From Marsupella aquatica (taxonomy: Eukaryota; Marchantiophyta), in the NCBI GenBank assembly GCA_973895155.1, contig OZ316892.1:23932001-23996000 (forward strand): 64,000 nucleotides of DNA, written 5' to 3'. Shown piece by piece: positions 25,216 through 36,800 of this stretch. Under the pieces are notes generated by a model. The model did no database searches and was not told the origin of the DNA. It was given only the letters and a program-made list of their open reading frames with translations. The first letter of the stretch is position 1. The number at the start of each line of letters is the position of its first letter. The position numbers and the translations under genes are program-made.

Positions 25216-26455
25216 TCCCTTCAAAGCTGTCCGCACAAGCAAGTTTGTTTCACGATTAGACTCAGACCTCGACGTATCACGAATAGGTTGAACGGCAAAG
25301 CAGCTCAGAAACGCGTCCTTGAGAACTGTCGGCACAGACAAATTCGTTTCACGATTGAACTCAGACCTCGATGTATCACAGATGGGTTGAACGGCAACGC
25401 AGCTGAGAAACGCAAAGGAAGGAACCACTTCAAAAGACCGACAGCTACCAGCACAGACAGCTTCGTTTCACGATTTAAGAAGACCTCCACGCAGCACGGA
25501 TGGATATAATGACAGTGCTACGTACTGAGAATAGAATCCCAAAGGTAAGAACCACCAAGAAACGGAGAGTTGTCGACACAGACAAATTCGTTTTACGATT
25601 GAACTCAGACCTCGACGCATCACGGATAGATCGAACGGCAATGCTACTTTAACACGCAAAGGAATGAACCACCAAAAAAACCAAGAGTTGTCGACACAGA
25701 CAATCTCTTTTCACGATTCAACTCAGACCTCGACAAACTCGGTTCACGATCCAACTCAGACCTCGACGCAGCCAGGATGGATGGGTCCCAACGGCAATGC
25801 TACTTTGTGACGCAAAAGAGTGAACCACCAAGTAAACCTAGAGCTGTGGGGCACAGAAAATTCGTTTCACGATTGAACTCAGACCTCGACGCAGCAAACG
25901 GATATATAGATCGAACCGCAATGCTTCGAAACGCAAAGGAACCACCAAGTAAACCGAGAGCTCTGGGGCACAAAAAATTAGTTCCACGATTGAACTCAGA
26001 CCTCGACGCACCACACGGATATAGAGGTCGAACCGCAATGCTTCGAAACGCAAAGGAAGGAACCGCCAAGAAGACCAAGACCTGTGCAGGGCCGCACAGA
26101 ACAATTAATTCGTCTCACGATTGAATACAGACCTCGACGCAGCACACGCGTAGATCGAACGGCAATGCTGTTTCGAAACGCAAAGGAAGGAACCACCAAG
26201 AACAGTTAGTCTCGAATACAGACCTCGACGCAGCACACAGATAGATCGAACGGCAATGCTACTTCGAAACGCAAAGGAAGAGGGAACCACCAAGAACAAT
26301 TCGTCTCACGATTGAATACAGACCTCGACGTAGCACACGGATAGATCGAACGGCAATGCTACTTCGAAACGCAAAGGAAGGAACCACCAAGACGATCGAC
26401 CAAGAGCTGTGAAGCGCACAGAAATTCGTTTCACGAGTGAACGCCGACCCTACAC
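25216..26455. repeat. ~105-120-bp minisatellite abutting the oxygenase start
   Basis: About ten units share 'attcgtttcacgattgaact', 'cagacctcgacgcagcac', 'ggatagatcgaacggcaatg' and 'cgaaacgcaaaggaaggaac'. The CAGACCTCGACG word falls near 25266, 25365, 25610, 25730, 25760, 25885, 26000, 26130, 26220 and 26320. Units vary in length by indels. The array begins within a few bases of the oxygenase ATG on the minus strand. Confidence 0.9.
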
Positions 26456-27130
26456 GGAAATTCGTTTCACGATGGAACGCACACTTCGATGCAGCACGGA
26501 TAGATCGAATGGGCATGCCACTGAGAAACGCAACGGAAGGAACGCACTCGCTCAGACGACCACAGCGAGAGCTCGTCGATGAGGAGTGAGAGAGAGATGG
26601 AATGGGAATGCCACTGAGAAACGGAACGGAAGGAACCCACTCGCTCAGACGACCCCACAGCGAGAGCTCGTCGATGAGGAGTGAGGGAGAGATCGAATGG
26701 GAATGCCACTGAGAAACGCAACGGAAGGAACGCACTCGCTCAGACGACCACAGTGAGAGCTCGTCGATGAGGAGTGAGAGAGAGATGGAATGGGAATGCC
26801 ACTGAGAAACGGAACGGAAGGAACCCACTCGCTCAGACGACCACAGCGAGAGCTCGTCTATGAGGAGTGAGGGAGAGATCGAATGGGAATGCCACTGAGA
26901 AACGCAACGGAAGAAACCCACTCGCTCAGACGACCACGTACAGCGAGAGCTCGTCTATGAGGAGTGAGGGAGGGATCGAATGGGAATGCCACTGAGAAAC
27001 GCAACGGAAGGAACCCACTCGCTCAGACGACCACAGCGAGAGCTCGTCGATGAGCAGTGAGGGAGAGAGCTCAGACGACCACAGCGAGAGCTCGTCGATG
27101 AGGAGTGAGGGAGAGAGAGAGAAAGAGAGA
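26456..27130. repeat. Second, related ~95-bp minisatellite
   Basis: About six units contain 'gaatgggaatgccactgag', 'aaacgcaacggaaggaaccc', 'actcgctcagacgaccacag' and 'cgagagctcgtcgatgagga', with CACTGAGAAACG near 26519, 26609, 26707, 26806, 26894 and 26987. The half 'gaatgggaatgc...cgcaacggaaggaac' matches the preceding array, so this is an offshoot that acquired a new half-unit. The array decays into a GAGA-rich tail at ~27110-27135. Confidence 0.9.
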
Positions 27131-27281
27131 GTGACTTCAGACAGCGAGAACTTGACAATATATACGTACATGGCAACTGTGAGCGGCGAGACGATGCCGT
27201 CATTGTTCGGTAAAGGATGTGGACGCTGCCAGGTGTGGATTGGGTACACGTCGGTCTGACTGGCACTGGTCGGGCCGATTA

Positions 27282-28250
27282 AATGAGTTGATAGCTTAGT
27301 AAGCTTCCTCATTCATATTTGAGGTTTCACTATTGGCCCCCAAAATACATGCACCCAAAATGAAAAATGTTATAATTTGACAGGGGGTTACTGCATGGCA
27401 ATGTTCGGGGGGGGGGGGGGGGGGAGTTAAATGAGTGAGTAGCTTAGTAAGCTTCCTAATTAATATTTGAGGTTTCACTATTGGCCCCCAAAATACACCC
27501 AAAATATTGACACGCAAAATGAAAAATGTCATTTGACGGGGATCCTGCATGGCACTGGTTTGGGCATAGCTTAGTACTAAGCTTCCTAATTAATATTTGA
27601 GGTTTCACTATTGGCCCCCAATATACACCCAAAATATTGACACCCAAAATGAAAAATGTTATTTGATAGGGATCCTGCATTGCACCGATTGCAGTGATTA
27701 AATGAGTGAGTAGCTTAATAATCTTACTAATTAACATTTGAGGTCTCAATGTTGGCTCGGGGGTTTCACTTCCATAAAAATGGCATATCACGTGCGACGA
27801 AGGATAGGGTCATTTTATTGGTTCTAAGAGAAGACTTAAGAATTTTTGTAGAAGAACAATAGGGTCTTTTAAATTCCATTTTGAGACTTATAAGAACATT
27901 ATGGCATTTTTAATCCAATTTTTAGAATATTCCAACTTTATAGGGGTTAAAAAATTAAAAAAAATTCTTACATTTTAGGGGGTCCGAGCCCTAAAAACGT
28001 CACAGGCGATGGGGAGGTCCCCATATAGTGAGACCCCCGAGAATGTTGGCCCCTAAAGTACACCCAAAATATACCCATAATTTTGACACCCAACATGAAA
28101 ACTATTATTTAACAGGGATACTGCATGGCACTGGTAGGGGGGATTAAATGAGTGATAAGCTTAGTAATCTTACAAAATAATATTTGAGGTCTCAATATTG
28201 GCCCCAAAAATACACCCCAAATGAAAATTGTTATTTGATAAGGATCCCTC
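27282..28250. repeat. ~140-bp tandem repeat array with an insertion
   Basis: Units contain 'agcttagtaagcttcctaat', 'aatatttgaggtttcactat', 'tggcccccaaaatacaccc' and 'gaaaaatgttatttgacagg', starting near 27282, 27430, 27560, 27700 and 28145. A G-homopolymer of about 16 nt lies at ~27408-27424. The fourth unit is split by the small transposon at 27756-28041. Confidence 0.88.
27756..28041. mobile_element. 286-bp terminal-inverted-repeat element (MITE)
   Basis: Ends are CTCGGGGG(T)TTCACT and the inverse AGTGAGACCCCCGAG. It is flanked by the direct repeat AATGTTGG (27748-27755 and 28042-28049), 8 bp or 9 bp depending on where the shared C is counted. It sits inside a unit of the surrounding tandem array. 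It has no coding capacity. An 8-bp duplication would suggest hAT, 9 bp a Mutator-like origin. Related copies appear at 60247-60505 and ~60707-61010, which share 'catatcacgtgcgacg' and 'ccacttccat'. Confidence 0.85.
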
Positions 28251-28539
28251 AGGAGTCCAGTCAGTTGATTAACATATATCCAGTCAGTTGATAACCTTAT
28301 ATCAATACACTTAAACCTAGGGGTTCCAATAATGAAGTCACAACAATTTTCATTTTGAGTGTTCATCCAGGTCAGCAAATACCTTATTTTTGCTAAGTCA
28401 AAATACATAATGCTCTTCAACCATACCTACCCTTTAAAACTTCTGGGTTACTTGTAACTAGCTACCATTAAAAATAATTTTCCTTGAAATTGTGGAGCAA
28501 ATTGGCACAGCAGACGAGAGAAGTTGAATGGAATCTATT

Positions 28540-29200
28540 GAAGGAGAAGATATATGCTACAAAAATTCCTTCTCTCAGGTAGCCATGGGTTGGCTGACAG
28601 GGTCTCCAAATGTGAGTAATGTTTTAACAGAGTAAGCCCCTAAAGTGCACAACTACGTACCCTCTTAAGTTGCCCTGACCACTTTTTCAATTAGAAAGGT
28701 TCCCCTCGTCGGAGTTGTACATTCCTCACGCATTCAAGTTATTTATTGCAGTCTTCTCCAAACAAGCAATATAGTAGTTAGTTAGTTTAGGGGAATTTAG
28801 TAATATTTTGTTCAATGTAATTTTGAAAGTGGGATTGTATTCTTTTCACCACCGTGGCCAATGTTATATTGTATGAAGGAGAAGGTATATGCTACAAATA
28901 TTATTTATCTCAGATAGCCATGCATTCTGGCTGATGGGGCCTGCTAATGTGAGTAACATATCTACTGAGTTAGCACAAGCTCTTCAGTTGCCCTGGCTGA
29001 AAACCGCACTGAAAACTAATTTAATTAGAAAGCTGCCCCATGGATTAATCATAGTCAATGCATGCATTCATTTCAAAAAATCATAGGCATACATTCCTCA
29101 CGCATTTGCATTATTTATGGCAGTTTATTTCAAATGGGTAATATAGTAATATAATTAGTTAGGGGGGGAGCTTACTGGGAATGATTTAATTTGTTAGGTA
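28540..29200. repeat. Diverged ~310-bp tandem segmental duplication
   Basis: Copies near 28545-28860 and 28875-29200 share 'ggagaag(a/g)tatatgctacaaa', 'ctcag(g/a)tagccatg', 'ttggctga', 'atgtgagtaa', 'acattcctcacgcatt' and 'ttatttattgcagt' or close variants in order. No gene is seen. The minus frame at 28109-28420 and the plus frame at 28889-29086 lie in this repeat context. Confidence 0.75.
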
Positions 29201-29209
29201 ACACAATAC

Positions 29210-30330
29210 ACAAATTCTTTTTACAGGGTGGCTAAAGAATATGATTGGTGGCTAAATTAAGAATATTCTTAGCATCTTCACCTTCACACAATAATCTTTA
29301 TCTGATTTTCATGCTTTACTTTCTGACCATTAGATATCCCTCTTTTCAGCCAGGGTAAGCCATGGATTATGGCTAATGGCGCCTTTGGCTAGGTAGAAAA
29401 TTGACTGATGGTAAACAAAAAACCTGGTGTGTTTTTCTCAAATTGGGATGACATTCAGGGTGGTGGGCCTTTGCTGAGTTTTCACCACTTCAAAAATTCA
29501 GGCAGTGGGTTTTAGAGTTTAGGGTTTAAGAGTGACACTGGTGATTGATGTGATTTTTATCAATGATAATTATATTACATTGCCAAAAAACAAATTAGGG
29601 CAAACCTGGAAATATAATCATAAAGACACCAGACCCAATGAAAGAAACAAAACAAGGGAAATCCCCACCAATGAATACAAAGTGCCCAAAATCTTGAGAG
29701 TCCCCTAGAGAGTCCCCGACAGCAGAAAATTCACCCCATAGGAAGTCCAGGACAGAACCTCTGAAAAAATGGAAGAAAATAGAGGCTAGGGAGGAAGGAG
29801 CTGGTTGTCAGCCTGTACACCACAACAATGAAAGCTACTGTGCGTACCCATCATGAAGCATGTGCTTTTGTGACAAAAACTAGCCAAATTTCACCTGATT
29901 GGACAGGGCTAGCCACTTTTGGCAATGCATGTCTTTTTGGTCTCAGGAAGAGCTATTTGCTCAATGTCATTTGAGCAAATGACATAATGCTATATGCAAG
30001 ATTTGGCTTGACTTGGCCAAATTATTATGCAAATGCCAAATGTCAATCTTGCAATGCATTTGATTTGAAAGAGTTATCAACCCTCTCAAAACTATGGTCT
30101 AGTATGGCCGTTCCATTTCATGTGTTTTGGTTCAAAAGTTTAGCAGTCATTTGTGCATAAGAATTTGCATATAATATTCTGTACAAACCTATCATACCTC
30201 TCTGGAAAGAGAATTGAATAAGCTTTCTAACAAGCTAATTTGTATTTGATTCCAATTTGATTTGAGAGAGTCATAAGCACTAAAAGCATCATGAGTAAAT
30301 TATTTAACGCACCAATTAACCCACCACTCA
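29210..30330. other. AT-rich intergenic DNA, nothing recognised
   Basis: No coding, RNA or repeat structure that I can support is visible between the segmental duplication and the Copia-derived array. Confidence 0.5.
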
Positions 30331-30334
30331 AGTA

Positions 30335-30620
30335 CTAAGTAAGGTGTTAGGATTTACTCTTAGGTCTAGAGTTACAACTATACCGTAGTTAAGGCTAACC
30401 TTAGTTGCAGAGTTTAAGATGAAGGACTTAGGGCCAGCTCTGATATCAATTGTTATGATTTACTCTTAGGTCTAGAGTTACGACTATACAGTACTTAAGG
30501 CTAACCTTAGTTGCAGAGTTTAAGATGAAGGACTTAGGGCCAGCTCTGATACCAATTGTTAGGATATCCTCTTAGGTCTAGAGTTACGACTATACCGTAG
30601 TTAAGGCTAACCTTAGTTGC
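30335..30620. repeat. ~115-bp tandem array of Copia-derived chimeric fragments
   Basis: Three units read 'cttaggtctagagttacgac', 'taaggctaaccttagttgca', 'gagtttaagatgaaggactt' and 'ccagctctgataccaattgt'. The last piece is the reverse complement of a Copia primer-binding site (TGGTATCAGAGC). The third piece resembles the reverse-transcriptase sequence at ~47735-47763 in the same orientation ('gagtttaaaatgaaggactt'). The third unit is incomplete. The array directly precedes the Copia LTR. Confidence 0.7.
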
Positions 30621-30903
30621 AGACTTGGTTAGGTTAGTCATGTTGTGCACACTCTATAACCAAGAGGTGTTTGCTTGGAGAGAGGGAACTCAGGCTCATT
30701 GTTACGGAGCCAGTTGAGAGATAGGGAGAGCTTGCAATGTGGATGCTTGGTATGGCTGGTTGGCCTAGAGTGCAGTAAAGCTCTCGTGTGTTCCCGTGGA
30801 CGTAGCCTCATGTGGAGGTGAACCACATATCTCTCTGTGTCGACTACTGTGCATTGGATGATTCATGGGCTTGCCGTTGCAATTGTCGTCTATGCTCAAA
30901 AAT

Positions 30904-30915
30904 TGGTATCAGAGC
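30904..30915 (+). other. Copia primer-binding site (initiator tRNA-Met)
   Basis: TGGTATCAGAGC is the usual plant Copia primer-binding site, complementary to the 3' end of initiator tRNA-Met. It lies five bases after the LTR-like terminus ...CTCA and starts the internal region. Confidence 0.85.
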
Positions 30916-32444
30916 ATGCCTGGGAGGTGACGAGGTTTTTTCGTGACGGTTTTCCAACGTTCATTGTCAGTGTTGCATTTGGAGTTTCACGCATGAAACT
31001 TGTATGTGTGTGGCTGAGCGGATAGATTAGTGAGAGGGCTTTCTATCGGTGTATAGAACTCACTGGTTGGTATCTGTGGTGCGGAGGAATCGGACTTTGC
31101 GTCATTCTGGATTTATTTGTGTTCGACGGTTTTTTGGGGGAGAGACCAGAGCTTGTGTTTTCAACGGTGTGAGTTGTGCGGTGCTGGCGGCGTCGCATGT
31201 TATAGCTCAAGTTGGAGGTTAAGGAGAGCTGATCGTTTCGGTAGCTGAGTTGCTACCGAGTGGTTACCGAGTGCGTCGTGACGAGCGAAAGAAGCGTTCA
31301 GGTTTTTTCACAGGCTATAGAGCTTGTTCCCATCTGAACCGGGTTTCTCATCGTGACGTCTAACTTGGAGGAAGAAACGCAAAGTGCTACGGCTCAACGG
31401 TGAGATCGCGACAAGGCGGTCGTTTTGAGTCCGGGATTGGCACTTGATGCGGAGTGATGGCGACGTGATAGAAGTTTTTTCTTTGCTGGAGCAGCAAAGT
31501 GTGCCGATGCAATTTGGCAACTTTTTCCGTCGGTGGCATTCACTTTCCTCATGTAAACGGCAGCGGCAAAGGTGTGTAATCAACACAGTTTTCTTTGGAG
31601 TTGTTTTTGTTTTTAAAGGGGTTTTTAAACACCCTTTTTGGTGTATATTGTGTGTGTATACACACAATATTGGCTGGCCTTGTACCCCCGTCTTCTCTCC
31701 CGTTTGTAGTTGCAACGACGAGCTGTGCAGCGCCGGCCGGCGCTTTTCGCGCGCTCGTACGCCCTTCGCCATACCCCGCCAGTCGATGTCGCGGCCCCGT
31801 CCTGTCATCGTATGCCCGGCCCTTAGTGTACTCATGGCTGCGTATGCAGCTGCTTTGTCCCCCGCGCCCTTCGTACACCCCTGCGCAATCCCGGCCCGAC
31901 CCCTTTATACGTGCATTTTTCTTAAGGGGCCTTAAAACTCCTTTTGGGCCCAGTTTTATTTTAGCCCTCCCCCCTTCTCATTGGTTGTGCCGCATCTTGG
32001 GCCCTGTGACCCTCCATTTTAACCGCTTAGATAGGGGGGACGGCCCCCTGTGAGACCTGTCGGACTGTGCGGGAATATTCCCAAAAAACAGAGAGCTATT
32101 TTTTGGCCATCCGACAAAGATTCCGCGCGCCGAATGGTAATTGTTTTGGTTCTTTTTTGGCGAGGTCGTAGCCATTGAAGTTAGCAACGTGGCGCACCAA
32201 TCAAATTGCGATTCCGACAATGGGTTGTACTTGGCATTTTGGTTGTTCCCTGAGGTGGTCAAACGGGGGAGTTTCCCAAGGTTTTACCCACCCCGACCAA
32301 AATTTGAATAACTTTTCTGTCGAACTTCAATTTTGATTTTGGTTTTCAATGTTGGACTCCTAGCTTTGTGGGCTACACAACGGTGTTTTGTTTTGAGTTT
32401 TTTGAGAAGTTGTGAAAAACGACATTTTTTTGTGATTTTCTCAT

Positions 32445-33228
32445 ATGAGTGATTTGGAAGAGATTTTCGAAGACGTGGAACTTGAAGCACGAGGATCACC
32501 GCGACAGTTTGAGGTGGAGAGAGAAGAGCAGGAGGAAGAGCACGTGACATCGGTACCATCACCGATGCGCCTTGTGGTGGAGGAAGCTGTTCTACTACCG
32601 GAGCTCATGGTAGTGCAAAAAAAGAAGATGGGGACGTTCAAGCTTGGGGGACCCAAGTATGAAGTGACAAAGTATGATGGGCGCTCTGACTACTTGCTAT
32701 GGAAGAAGCAGGTGAAGGGAGTGCTCTATGCATCAAGGATGGGCCAACTGCTGAGCCCTCATGAAGACAATGTTGACTGCATGCAGGAGCAGGGAGTGTG
32801 GTGTGTTACACTCTATCTCATGCCTCCCATCATCAAGCAGTTGGGTGCACATAAGGATTGCATGTCCTTATTTGCGGAATTGCAGAGCAAGTATCACTGC
32901 AAGGAATTGTCGAACCGGCTCTACACTTCCTACAAACTGATGAGTTTCAGGATGAAGGAATCCGGTACAAAGTTGCAAGACCATGTGGATGCTTTCAACG
33001 ACATGGTCGTTGACTTGGAAAACCTTGCCTAGGGAGACTTTGAATGATGAGACGAAGGCTCTGCAACTTCTCAGTTCATTGCCTCCATCTTACCAGTCTC
33101 TATCACGAGTCAGTGTTGTTGCATCGTGATAAGGATAATATTTCATACAATGACGTGGTAAGTTCTCTACTTAGTGATGATCTTTAGCAGAAGATGCACA
33201 TCACGTCACAGCCTTCATCAGCTGGTAT
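32445..33228 (+). pseudogene. Copia gag polyprotein, 5' part, with stop codons
   Basis: An acidic N-terminus leads into 'YDGRSDYLLWKKQVKGVL' and then 'YTSYKLMSFRMKESGTKLQD' and 'HVDAFNDMVVDLENL', the UBN2-type gag core of plant Copia elements. The first open frame runs 195 codons (32445-33032). It continues after a frameshift/stop as 'LNDETKALQLLSSLPPSYQS', then 'SYNDVVSSLLSDDL' with a TAG at ~33186. It ends exactly at the nested transposon; the frame resumes at 45079. Confidence 0.85.
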
Positions 33229-33248
33229 CACTATATTCATTAAAACTG
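33229..33248. repeat. Left terminal inverted repeat of the nested transposon
   Basis: CACTATATTCATTAAAACTG, identical to the reverse complement of 45059-45078. The dinucleotide AT precedes it. Confidence 0.95.
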
Positions 33249-33299
33249 AAATTATAAAGGATATAGGGAAATTTGGCGATTTAAAAACATAGTTTTAGG

Positions 33300-33460
33300 C
33301 ATGAAAATCGTAAATTTGGAAGATGAAAAATGAAAATTCAAGCATCATTAAATGTAAATTTGGGGACGAAAAAATGAAATTTGGGGAAAGTAAAATATTA
33401 AATTGGATGATATTAAAAAACATTTGGGTGATAAAAGTGTTCATTTGGTTGGAAAATAGA
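33300..33460. repeat. Left subterminal repeats
   Basis: Several copies of AAATTTGG(G/A) or ATTTGGG with A-rich spacers (e.g. near 33312, 33356, 33380, 33423, 33444). Similar 'atttgggctgaaaaaaa' words recur in the right subterminal region. Such subterminal motifs bind transposase in CACTA elements (family knowledge). Confidence 0.65.
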
Positions 33461-33818
33461 TAGAATCTAGTAATAACATATAAGCTTGGATAGCATCTAT
33501 ATTCAAAACATTTAGCTTGAGTAAGATATCTAACTAAGCACCAATACAATGGAATGACTATAGTGTCTAGACAAAGTTAACTAGGATGATATCCAACCTA
33601 CTAGAAGGAATGAAATGGCATCATTTTCTAGAATTAAAATATACTAAGACAAATAAAATAATAATTATAAGAAAGTCCATTCAATAGCTTTGAGAGATCA
33701 TAGAGTATTAATTTGATTGTCTTGTTCTCTCACTTTAGACAAACGCATGGAAATCAACTCGACCCTCTTAATCACAAGTCATTTGAGTGGAGACTTGTAA
33801 CCTACGAGTTCTATCAAT

Positions 33819-36800
33819 CTACTCATCAATTATACCTTCCATGTAAATTTTGAGAGTTTTCAAAACATTCTTAGGAATTGTCAAACCTCTATCCATAATA
33901 TTTTGTTCTTTAGCACCTGACTTAAACCCATACATTGCAGAATTTGCAAACTGCCAACTTTGAGTAACATTGTCAAACCCAAGATCCAGCTCCCAAGTCT
34001 TAGTGGTTTGAAAGCAACGTTCATATCGAACATCATCCTTTGCATCATGCTTACCATGTTTAGACCTCCACCATTGTACTTGGAACATAGGAGCATTCCT
34101 CTTAGGAATGCTCTCAACAGATGTTGAAGAAGACCCTTCAATATGTTGCAAATCTGTTGAGGGAACCTCATGGTTTGGATCCACACCACCCAAAGCTCGA
34201 ACCAACCAGAAACGCCCTTTGCCATTTTCCTGTTCCCATTCATCCTCTGGACGTAAAAATACAAAGTGACCTTCTTGAATATCTTGTAGAGGAATCCAAC
34301 GTGCAGGTTCTCGCTCTTGTCGTGCACCAACAAAGGGTGCAGCTTGATCTTCCATCTCTTCCATGTACTCATTTTGAAGGTCCATCATCTCTGGATTTTG
34401 AGAAGGTTCACTTGACGGTTGAGATGTCCCAAAAATCATCTTGTAACCTGTGCCATGGTTAGTCTTTGGCCAAAAATCAGTTGTCAATGGCAAATGTCTT
34501 TCCCCCTCCCCTTCTATTGTAAGTTCCTCGGACAGTGCTTGCACAAGATTCTCCCAATATTTGACTAGAGGAAATCTCTCTTTATATGCTGCAGAGGTCT
34601 CACCCTTACAACTTTTCTTCAAGAAATCAATATAGCGATTAAGGAATGGGATGATTTCTCCAGCCTTCTTTTGTACATCCCCAGATATAGGTTTTGCAAA
34701 TGGTTGGCCTTCCGGTAAAATGAGTGCATTTGTGATGGGATCAGTTCTCCAAATGGACCTCCCCATTGCTGGAAGCCAAGGTTGCTTGACATGTGCTTTA
34801 CATTGATACACTGGCACATTATCCCTCATGGAGAAAAGAAATGCCACTGGTTTTGAGTGACCTTCTATCTCTTTCACCTGGAAAGTTTTCAAATACTCCT
34901 TGTAAGATGCAACCTCTTGAATCAATCGTGGTACAGGATGAATGCTTTCACACTCCCAAACCTCAGCCATCAACCCCAAGAGGGTAGCAACCTCTTTGTA
35001 TCTGACCTGTTTGGATACTTGAGAAAATAATGCATCCACGTCTTCATGGGTGTGGCCAACCATGAGGAATGACATTTGCACAGTTTCAAACACCCCCCTG
35101 CTAACAAGCTCAGTGCAAAATGCCATCACATATTGATTTTTGTTATCTTTCCCTGAATTGTCCATCTGCAACGTTAGGTGCCTTGGTAAGGGCTTGAAAG
35201 AGCCCCTAGTAGTCTCAGGATCATCCTTAGAACCAACATCCACTGTGCTTGACTTTTTAGTCTCCTGACCATCTTCAATGCCTTGAAATCGAACAATTGA
35301 AACATTTTTGGGTTCCAAGTAACCGGCCAGAAATGCTTCAAAGTCTAGAAGGGACTGAAATATTGGCCTAGTTGCATTCCAATTCAATCCCTCAAGAAGG
35401 TCTCCAGTTTTGTCTCCTGTGTAATCTTCCAAATCTCGGAGGCATTTGGCCAAAGATGTCACGGTAAAGTCTGCATCTCCAGGCCAAAGTCCAGTCAAAC
35501 TGAAATGTGCATAAACTCCAGGATCTCTTCCATGGGTTAACATCCCAGTAAGAGCAATAGGCAAAGGCTGACCACTACCAAAGAGGGATTTTGGAGTGGG
35601 GACCAACCTGGGGATCCAAGTCTTGGCTTGATCCATCTTATCGTGAATAATGCAAAGATAGTTTTGAGGATCTTTCTTTGCAAGAACCCTATGAGCATAG
35701 TAAACATATCTTCTTGACATTTGTTCACGAAGATGTCGCGCTCTTTTCTCTTCAATCTCTGCACGCTCTTTTTTTCTCTTCTCCCGCATCAATTGATCTT
35801 TGAACTCAGTGCAAAATGTGCACTTGGCAAATGCACTTCCCTTGTGAAAGTCAAAATTATCAAATGAGTTTTTCCAGATGTTGTACATAGTAACTTCAGT
35901 AACCTTAGCAAACCCATCTAATTCCATCTTGGTAAACACCTCTTGGAAAATCTCCTTCTTAGTAAAACAAGATGGGAGCCGATATTCAATAGTGTCAGTG
36001 CCGTTGGACCCACCATAGGGAAGATGTGGCATTGGTTCCCCATTTTGGATTAAAATGGACTCCAACAAGGCGCGAGCGTGCAAAGTGCTTGATCGTGTCT
36101 TCCGTTGTCCCTGATTTCCATGGAAACCAATTGTGCAACCAGCTTTGTATTGATTTTTGTAGTCATAGTACTTTGTTGTACTGAACCCATGCATTTTAAT
36201 AAATGCATCTTTACAAACCACACGTCCCTTTAGAACAAAAAATCCCTTTCTCTTGACTTGCTCCTCTCTACACCCAAAGAGACTAAAGATGTGACTTGTT
36301 TTGTTGTCACTTGACATTCCATGGCATTCCCTCCTCATTGCCTCTAAGTCCTCCCTGGGCATGTTCAAGCAACACTTCAGCTTGCAACAACCTTCTCTTT
36401 GGATGGAATCAATGGACTCCTCGTTAATTTTCAAAAGTGCCCTCGACTCCAAATGCCTTTTCTTCCTCTCCTCAAGATCAACTTTTGTCCTCCTAATGAA
36501 ATTGTATGGTCTTTTTGTAGGTTTACCATCACCATCCGAATCCGGATCGCCCTTAGTTCGACCCGACTCCATCCACTTCTCTGAAACTTCCTCAAGGATA
36601 TCCCCAAGAAACCTTTGAGACGAAATCAATAGAAGGGATTTGATTTCCCACCTCACCAAGCCAGGGGTACCAACACGGATATTTGGAAATAATCCGGGTT
36701 CATTGATATTCACAACAGCAACACCAACATGATCTGCACCAAGAAGTTCATCGTCAACGGCACCTGTTTCAAATGGGACCGTGATAACACCTGTTGCAAC

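Noticed and set aside
24719-25291. 190-codon plus frame
   Set aside because: It is the antisense shadow of oxygenase exon 1.
26259-27312. Long minus-strand open frames (up to 220 codons) with repeated Ser/His-rich peptides
   Set aside because: They are translations of the minisatellite units; the periodic peptide repeats mirror the DNA period and there is no start or splice support.
30904-30915. tRNA gene signal
   Set aside because: Only the 12-nt complement of a tRNA 3' end is present; it is a retrotransposon primer-binding site.
31308-32053. Overlapping open frames on both strands (up to 175 codons)
   Set aside because: They lie in the Copia leader between the primer-binding site and gag, overlap each other on opposite strands and show no domains.
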